A stretch of 9,882 nt of DNA. Origin: Chloroflexota bacterium (GTDB lineage: Bacteria; Chloroflexota; Dormibacteria; Dormibacterales; Dormibacteraceae). Position 1 is the stretch's first letter, and the number at the start of each line of letters is the position of its first letter. The DNA lies in contig VBJE01000070.1 of the NCBI GenBank assembly GCA_005879675.1, forward strand, positions 7,170-17,051, in the 5' to 3' direction. This document shows positions 5,624 to 9,882 of the stretch, one piece after another. Under the pieces are notes generated by a model. The model worked only from the letters and a program-made list of their open reading frames with translations. It made no database searches and was not told where the DNA came from. The translations under genes were made by a program, and so were the position numbers.

Positions 5624-6519
5624 TGTACCACCAGATCGCGCGCAACAAGCGCAACAGCATCATCGTCATCGCCGGCTTCCTGGTCGTGTGGCTCGCGGCC
5701 GGCCTGGTGATCGGCGCGCTGGCCTCCGGCGAGGGAGGCGCCATAGCGGGCGCGGTCGTGCTCGGCATCCTGGGCGCGGGCGCGGCGCTCTACGCCTATT
5801 ACTTCGGAGCCGCGACCGTGCTCAGCGCCATGGGCGCGCGCGAGGCCGATCCGCGCCAGTACCAGCAGCTGCACAACATCGTCCAGGCGCTGGCCATCGG
5901 CGACGGACTGCCACTGCCGAAGGTGTACGTCATCGACGACTCGAGCCCGAACGCGTTCGCGACCGGCCGCGACCCGAACCACGCCGCGGTGACCGTGACG
6001 ACCGGTCTCCTGCAGACGATGAACCGCGAGGAGCTCGAAGGCGTCCTGGCCCACGAGATGAGCCACATCAAGAACTTCGACGTCCGCTTGCTGCTGGTCG
6101 TGACGACGATGATCGGCATGGCGGCGCTGATCGCCAGCGCCTTCTGGAACAGCATCGGGCGGACGCGCCTGCGCGGCCAGGGGGCGATCGTGGTCCTCGC
6201 GATCGGCGTCGTCTTCACGCTGATCGCATTCATCGTCGGTCCGCTGATGCAGCTCGCGCTCTCGCGGCAGCGCGAATCGCTGGCCGACGTGAGCGGTGTC
6301 GAGCTCACGCGCAATCCGACCGGCCTGATCAGCGCGCTGCAGAAGATCGCGCAGAACGACCGGCCGCCGGAACGCTTCAATCACGCGGTCGCGGCGATGA
6401 TGATCGACAACCCCGAAGAGCATCACGGCAGCTTCTTCAACCGCCTGTTCGACACGCACCCGCCCATCGCCGAGCGGATCGCGGCCCTGCAGAGGATCGC
6501 CAGCGTCCAGCAGACCTAG
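5623..6519 (+). CDS. htpX: HtpX-like membrane zinc metalloprotease (peptidase M48)
   Basis: A 298-residue membrane protease. Two hydrophobic segments (about 13-33 and 40-62) precede the catalytic domain. The zinc site is HEMSH at 144-148 with Glu145 as catalytic base, and the third ligand is Glu218 in SRQRESLAD (214-222). Two further hydrophobic segments (155-175 and 188-210) lie between them, as in the family. The conserved PLPKVYVID, NAFATGR (110-116) and the C-terminal THPPIAERI are also present. HtpX is a cytoplasmic-membrane quality-control protease cleaving misfolded membrane proteins on the cytosolic side. The length is as expected (about 280-300). ATG 5623 is chosen because it overlaps the previous stop and has a good Shine-Dalgarno; the frame continues upstream only as a shadow of the glycosyltransferase. 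The next gene follows after at most about 100 bp. Confidence 0.95.
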   Translation: MYHQIARNKRNSIIVIAGFLVVWLAAGLVIGALASGEGGAIAGAVVLGILGAGAALYAYYFGAATVLSAMGAREADPRQYQQLHNIVQALAIGDGLPLPKVYVIDDSSPNAFATGRDPNHAAVTVTTGLLQTMNREELEGVLAHEMSHIKNFDVRLLLVVTTMIGMAALIASAFWNSIGRTRLRGQGAIVVLAIGVVFTLIAFIVGPLMQLALSRQRESLADVSGVELTRNPTGLISALQKIAQNDRPPERFNHAVAAMMIDNPEEHHGSFFNRLFDTHPPIAERIAALQRIASVQQT

Positions 6520-6526
6520 GTCCCAA

Positions 6527-6554
6527 GCCTCCAGGCGCGAGGCGCTGACGCCTC
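6527..6554 (+). other. Two overlapping hairpins after the htpX stop
   Basis: GAGGCG (6539-6544) and CGCCTC (6549-6554) form a perfect 6-bp stem around CTGA. The same left arm can instead pair with GCCTC at 6527-6531 around a 7-base loop, so the two are mutually exclusive. There is no T-run. In such GC-rich DNA this could be chance. Confidence 0.25.
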
Positions 6555-6622
6555 TGCTCGCGCGGATCCTGCACGTCCGCCGCACGGAGCTCCGGCGCAC
6601 CCTTCAGGTCGCGGGGTTCGCG
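6545..6622 (+). other. Probable N-terminal coding extension of the transporter, without ATG/GTG/TTG start
   Basis: In frame with the following gene, this stretch reads LTPLLARILHVRRTELRRTLQVAGFA and runs directly into the first membrane segment. In Npt/ADP-ATP-antiporter-like proteins a basic segment with a conserved Glu-Arg pair (here TELRR) directly precedes the first helix, so it is very likely translated. There is no in-frame ATG, GTG or TTG between the htpX stop region and ATG 6623; the only start-like codons are CTG at 6545, 6554 and 6569. A GAGG at 6539-6542 lies 11 nt before CTG 6554. A sequencing error or translation coupled to htpX are the alternatives. Confidence 0.5.
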
Positions 6623-9550
6623 ATGGTCGTGGGCTGGGCGATGTACACCGCCTTCAGCGCCGCTCAGTCGATCTTCCTGAACAAGACCGGTCCGCACGCC
6701 TATCCGGTCTTTTTCGTCGTTCTGGCCCTGGCCGTGTGGCCGAGACGTGCTTTTCGGATCAACCTCGTCGCCAACGCCGTGGCGGCGGTGTGTGTCTTTG
6801 TCGCCTACATGGTGCGCGAAGACTCCGGCGTGGCCTTCACCGCGTACGTCGTCTATTCGGTTGCCTTCGAGCTGGTGATGCTCCATTTCTGGAGCTTTGT
6901 CACCCAGCACTTCAACGTCCTCGAGGGCAAGCGGATCTTTCCTGTCATCGCCGCCGGCTCGAGCGTCGGCTACATCCTGTCCGGCGTCACCACGACGGTG
7001 GTCGCGTTCTTCGCCACCGAGCCGCTGATCCTCGTGTGGGCGATCGGGTCGGTGGCCGCGGCCTACATGTCGATCGGCCTCGAACGCACTCTCTACCGAC
7101 CGGCGCTGATCGACGACGCCGACCAGCTGCTGGTCAAGCACGAGGTCGACCGTGAGCGCCACGGCCTCCTGGCCATGTTGCTGCGCGCGCTGGAGCATGC
7201 AACCGGCAGCCGCCTCATCCTCGCGGTCGTCGTCCTGGCGCTGCTGCTCCAGGTCGCGAGCAGGATCGGCGACTACGTCGTCGCCGTCGTGTTCGTGAAC
7301 GCGACTCACAACAACCTGCAGGAGCTGACGATCCTCATCGGCAACGCCTGGCTTCTGAGCTACGTCGTGCAGCTGGTGGTCAGCCTGTTCGTCGCGCCAT
7401 GGGTGCTCGACAGGCTGGGCGTGAAGAACGCGATCCTCGCGCTGCCCATCTTCACCCTGGTCGGCTTCACCGCGGTGGCTCTGAACCCGGTGCTGGCCAC
7501 GGCTCTGTTCCTTTTCATCGTTCGCAACGGGCTGCAGACCGGGCTTGACGACCCCGCCCAGAACGTGCTCGGCGGAGCGCTGCCGCCACAGGTGGTTCCC
7601 AAGCTTCAGTTCCTCCTCAACAACCTCGTCCTCCCGGGAGGCGCCCTGGTCAGCGGCCTGGCGCTGTTGCTGCTGCAGCCCGCGATCGGGGCGAGCGTCC
7701 AGGTGCTGGCGATGCTGGGCATCGTCGTCGGCATCGGCTTCCTTGCGGCGGCCTCATGGCTCCGCAGCCAGTACCTCGACGCGATCTACACGCGCCTTCG
7801 GATGCACGCTCTGAGCCTCGCGGACTACCAGCAGGCCGTCGGGCGGCCGACACCCCAGGAGGTGGCCGAGCTGCAGGGCTACATCCGCGGTTCCGACCAC
7901 AAGACCAGGGAGTTCGCCGCGGCGGCCCTCGCCAGGCTCTCGCCGGACGCGTTCATCGCGATGCTGCCCGAGCTCCTGGCCTCGGAAGACGCCGTCGTCC
8001 GGCGGCTCGGGCTTCAGATGGCGCCGCCCGACCGCATCCCAGGCCCGGACCTGGAAGCCGCTGGGAGGGACGAGGACGGCTGGGTCCGGGCGGCGGCGGC
8101 CGTGGCCGGTCTGACCAGGAGCGACCGCTGGGAAGGCGCCGCCGAGGTCGTGGGCAAGCTTCGCGACGCCACCGACCCAGATCACCGGGCCGCCGCGGTG
8201 TGGGCCGCGGCGTTTGTCGCCGACGAGCCCGCAGTAATCGCCGGAATGCTCGACGCGGATCCCAGGGTCCGCATGGAGGCGATCCGCAGCTTTGCTCGCC
8301 TGAAGGGCCAGGTCGCGGACATCGCGGGCCCGTTCATCGATTGCATCCGGGATCGAGACGTCGAGGTGCGCCGCGAGGCGCTCCGGCAGGCGGTGCGCTG
8401 GATCCCGCCGGACGCCCGGGTCCAGGAGCACGCGGAGGCGCTCGTCGGATGCCTGGCGAGCGGCGACCACGAGGTGCGCCTTCTCGCCGCGGAGGCGATG
8501 GCGGTCCAGGCGCCCGGCGCGCTCGCGCTCACCCTGCCTCTACTTTCGGCCCGCGACGAGACCTCGGTCGCGGTCATCGACGCGCTCGTGCGCAGCGGCC
8601 GCCCTGACCTGTACGCCAAGGTCCGCGCCCACCTCGAGGCGCAGCTGGCGCACGCCGCGGACATGGCGCGACTGTCGGCCAGGGTCGCGGCCACGATGAG
8701 GCATCACGACGTTGACGCCGCCACGGGCTACGCGCTGCTGCGGGTCGGGCTCGACGACTACGTCCACAGCGCGGCGCAGTCAGGGCTAACGGCGATGCGC
8801 GCGCTCCATGGCAAGCGCGGTTTCGCGACCGTCGAGCGAGGGCTTGCCTCGGTGCACGCGCAAGCTCGGGTGGAAGCGCTGGAAACGTTGTTAAACTTCG
8901 GCCCGAGCTGGCTCGCCGGCCCACTGGCTCGCCTGCTCGAGCCGGAAGTGTTCGACCCTCTGCTCGCTCGGCCGCTGACCCAGGCGGACTTCGATGCCCT
9001 CGCGAAGCATCCCGACAAATGGATTCGCGAGACGGCGCAAGCGGCCTTCCACGGACTTGATGAACAGATGAAAGAGCTGATCGCCCTGAAGCAGGTGCCG
9101 CTCTTCAGCACACTCACGCTCGAGCAGCTGGCAAGCGTCGACCGGATGATGGTGACCAGGCACTACGCAAAAGGCGAGTCCCTGTTCCGCCGTGGCGACG
9201 TCGGCGGGGAGCTCTACGTGGTCGTCGACGGGGAGGTCCGCGTCCACCTGGACCATGCCGGACGCGAGGTGACCTTGGCGAAGCACCGAGCGGGAGCGGT
9301 GATGGGAGAGATGTCGGTGTTCGACTCGGGTGCTGAGACGGGACCGCCTGCAGGCGATCGTGCACGAGCACCCCGAGGTGCTGCTGGAATTCATCAAGAA
9401 CTTGAGCCAGCGCCTGCGCGCGATGGACGCAAAGCTCGAGGCTTCCAGCCCAGAAGGGGCTGCGGCGACTACTCCGTAGCCTCGGTCTCTCCGCGGACCT
9501 CGATCTTCTTGCGCGCCGCCTCGAGCCGCTCGGTGCAGACCTTCAGGTAG
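6623..9550 (+). CDS. Npt/MFS-like transporter fused to HEAT repeats and a disrupted cyclic-nucleotide-binding domain
   Basis: Very large protein, 975 residues counted from ATG 6623. Residues 1 to ~385 hold about 11-12 hydrophobic segments resembling the ADP/ATP-antiporter (Npt) and MFS folds, ending in SQYLDAIYTRLR. Residues ~425-810 are helical HEAT-type repeats (TREFAAAALARLSP, DPRVRMEAIRSFARL, DVEVRREALRQAV, DHEVRLLAAEAMA). Residues ~821-902 begin a CRP-type cNMP domain: LKQVPLFSTLTLEQLASV, then GELYVVVDGEVRVHL and GEMSVFDSG. There the domain breaks: the remaining ~73 residues are non-homologous and run 82 bp antisense into xseB, whereas the true C-terminus is found in another frame. By family logic the HEAT and cNMP parts would regulate or scaffold transport on the cytoplasmic side; the substrate is not known. 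The true N-terminus probably lies upstream of 6623. It follows htpX closely and is likely cotranscribed with it. Confidence 0.85.
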   Translation: MVVGWAMYTAFSAAQSIFLNKTGPHAYPVFFVVLALAVWPRRAFRINLVANAVAAVCVFVAYMVREDSGVAFTAYVVYSVAFELVMLHFWSFVTQHFNVLEGKRIFPVIAAGSSVGYILSGVTTTVVAFFATEPLILVWAIGSVAAAYMSIGLERTLYRPALIDDADQLLVKHEVDRERHGLLAMLLRALEHATGSRLILAVVVLALLLQVASRIGDYVVAVVFVNATHNNLQELTILIGNAWLLSYVVQLVVSLFVAPWVLDRLGVKNAILALPIFTLVGFTAVALNPVLATALFLFIVRNGLQTGLDDPAQNVLGGALPPQVVPKLQFLLNNLVLPGGALVSGLALLLLQPAIGASVQVLAMLGIVVGIGFLAAASWLRSQYLDAIYTRLRMHALSLADYQQAVGRPTPQEVAELQGYIRGSDHKTREFAAAALARLSPDAFIAMLPELLASEDAVVRRLGLQMAPPDRIPGPDLEAAGRDEDGWVRAAAAVAGLTRSDRWEGAAEVVGKLRDATDPDHRAAAVWAAAFVADEPAVIAGMLDADPRVRMEAIRSFARLKGQVADIAGPFIDCIRDRDVEVRREALRQAVRWIPPDARVQEHAEALVGCLASGDHEVRLLAAEAMAVQAPGALALTLPLLSARDETSVAVIDALVRSGRPDLYAKVRAHLEAQLAHAADMARLSARVAATMRHHDVDAATGYALLRVGLDDYVHSAAQSGLTAMRALHGKRGFATVERGLASVHAQARVEALETLLNFGPSWLAGPLARLLEPEVFDPLLARPLTQADFDALAKHPDKWIRETAQAAFHGLDEQMKELIALKQVPLFSTLTLEQLASVDRMMVTRHYAKGESLFRRGDVGGELYVVVDGEVRVHLDHAGREVTLAKHRAGAVMGEMSVFDSGAETGPPAGDRARAPRGAAGIHQELEPAPARDGRKARGFQPRRGCGDYSVASVSPRTSIFLRAASSRSVQTFR
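9330..9479 (+). pseudogene. Frame-shifted C-terminal end of the cNMP-binding domain
   Basis: In the frame beginning at 9330 the sequence reads VLRRDRLQAIVHEHPEVLLE, then FIKNLSQRLRAMDAKLEA and a stop at 9477-9479. This is the C-helix of a CRP-type domain (compare the E. coli CRP helix with NPDILMRL and ARRLQ). It should follow GEMSVFDSG of the preceding frame, but aligned to CRP about 16 residues are missing: the second half of the phosphate-binding cassette with its R-S/T-A, and the last two strands. Returning to frame needs a loss of 2 modulo 3 nucleotides, so 47 or 50 nt fits. The cause may be a real deletion that inactivates ligand binding, or an assembly/sequencing error. The restored stop overlaps the xseB stop by 11 bp. 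Confidence 0.8.
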
Positions 9551-9669
9551 AGCCGCGCGTCGTCCACGGCCTTCAACGCGTCCTCCAGCGAGAGGTCGCC
9601 ATCCTCGAGCAGCTTCAGCTGTGCGTCGAGCTTGGCGAGCGCTTGCTCGTAGGTGAGGTCCTGGCTCAC
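9469..9669 (-). CDS. xseB: Exodeoxyribonuclease VII small subunit
   Basis: A 66-residue protein, typical XseB length. The sequence opens SQDLTYEQALAKLD and contains the conserved two-helix coiled-coil core: LEDGDLSLEDALKAVDDA then CTERLEAARKKIE. Several copies of XseB bind each XseA catalytic subunit to form exonuclease VII, which degrades single-stranded DNA to oligonucleotides in mismatch repair and recombination. The start is GTG 9669, overlapping the xseA stop as GTGA; a GAGGT Shine-Dalgarno (plus-strand positions 9676-9680) lies 6 nt before it. The gene is convergent with the transporter gene and overlaps its frame-corrected end by 11 bp. Confidence 0.95.
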   Translation of the reverse strand: MSQDLTYEQALAKLDAQLKLLEDGDLSLEDALKAVDDARLYLKVCTERLEAARKKIEVRGETEATE

Positions 9670-9882
9670 GCCTCGACCTCATCGACGCGCGCCCCCAGCC
9701 TACCGTGTCCGAGCCGGATGCGCACGCGCCTGGAGATCCCGGTGGCGGATGCGGATCGGATGACAGCGCCCGACTCCGCGTCCTGGGTGATGCTGTAGCC
9801 CCGCGCCAGCACTCCGTCCGGGCTGAGCGCCACCAGCCGCTCGCGGCGGTGGGCGATGGCGCGAGTTGCGCCCGCGAACCTC
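9666..9882 (-). CDS. xseA: Exodeoxyribonuclease VII large subunit (C-terminal 71 residues only)
   Basis: The frame is open from the window's right edge to a TGA at 9666-9668 and has no start in the window. The visible part reads ATRAIAHRRERLVALSPDGV, then LARGYSITQD ... VIRSA and RRVRIRLGHGRLGARVDEVE. This is the end of the XseA catalytic region and its C-terminal beta segment: L-S-P-x-x-V-L-x-R-G-Y is the family signature, and the following strands match the usual V-x-I-R-L-x-x-G pattern. XseA is the nuclease subunit of exonuclease VII. Its stop overlaps the xseB start by 4 bp, so the two are translationally coupled, which fits the need for balanced subunits. The upstream part, with the OB fold and catalytic core, is outside the window. 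Confidence 0.92.
   Translation of the reverse strand, partial: RFAGATRAIAHRRERLVALSPDGVLARGYSITQDAESGAVIRSASATGISRRVRIRLGHGRLGARVDEVEA

Noticed and set aside
7756..8607. 283-codon plus-strand frame inside the transporter gene
   Set aside because: Arg/Gly/Pro-rich shifted-frame shadow; the main frame carries continuous HEAT-repeat sequence here.
1..9882. Mobile element, prophage, CRISPR or defence system
   Set aside because: No integrase, transposase, toxin-antitoxin pair, direct-repeat array or nuclease/helicase island is visible; the only nuclease genes are the housekeeping xseA/xseB.

Overview
The window is high-GC bacterial DNA (about two thirds G+C by eye) and almost fully coding. It looks like ordinary chromosome rather than a mobile or defence island: no integrase, transposase, CRISPR array or tRNA was found. 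High GC, GTG starts, -10 boxes placed right against start codons and a lone 5S rRNA gene point to a Terrabacteria-type soil bacterium (Chloroflexota, Dormibacterota or a relative). That placement is an inference with low confidence.

Layout. (1) 1-2889, plus strand: the 3' part of an HtrA/DegP-like trypsin-fold protease with a C-terminal PDZ domain, then a two-gene ABC exporter (BcrA/NatA-type ATPase and ABC-2 permease, stop and start overlapping as TGATG). (2) 2890-3385: a short bS21 ribosomal protein gene, a REP-like palindrome, and a self-contained 5S rRNA cassette (TATAAT box, 5S, intrinsic terminator) with no 16S or 23S beside it. (3) 3386-5623: a Wzx/MurJ-like polysaccharide flippase (minus strand) and a family 2 glycosyltransferase (plus strand), diverging from a 42-bp gap that holds two opposed -10 boxes. 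(4) 5623-9550: an HtpX (M48) membrane protease overlapping the glycosyltransferase stop by TGATG, then a very large protein with an Npt/ADP-ATP-antiporter-like or MFS-like membrane half, a long HEAT-repeat region and a C-terminal cyclic-nucleotide-binding domain. (5) 9469-9882, minus strand: xseB and the 3' end of xseA, the two subunits of exonuclease VII, overlapping as GTGA.

How the genes fit together: the window mixes envelope functions (protein quality control by HtrA and HtpX, ABC export, glycan assembly by the GT2/flippase pair) with ribosome parts (bS21, 5S) and DNA repair (exonuclease VII). Glycosyltransferase, htpX and the large transporter probably form one plus-strand transcription unit.

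The most notable signals are: (a) the transporter-HEAT-cNMP protein, whose nucleotide-binding domain appears to have lost about 47 or 50 nt, shifting its last ~50 codons out of frame, and whose conserved N-terminus extends upstream of any ATG/GTG/TTG; (b) three genes whose -10 boxes end only 8-9 nt before a GTG start, as expected of leaderless mRNAs; (c) the isolated 5S rRNA cassette.
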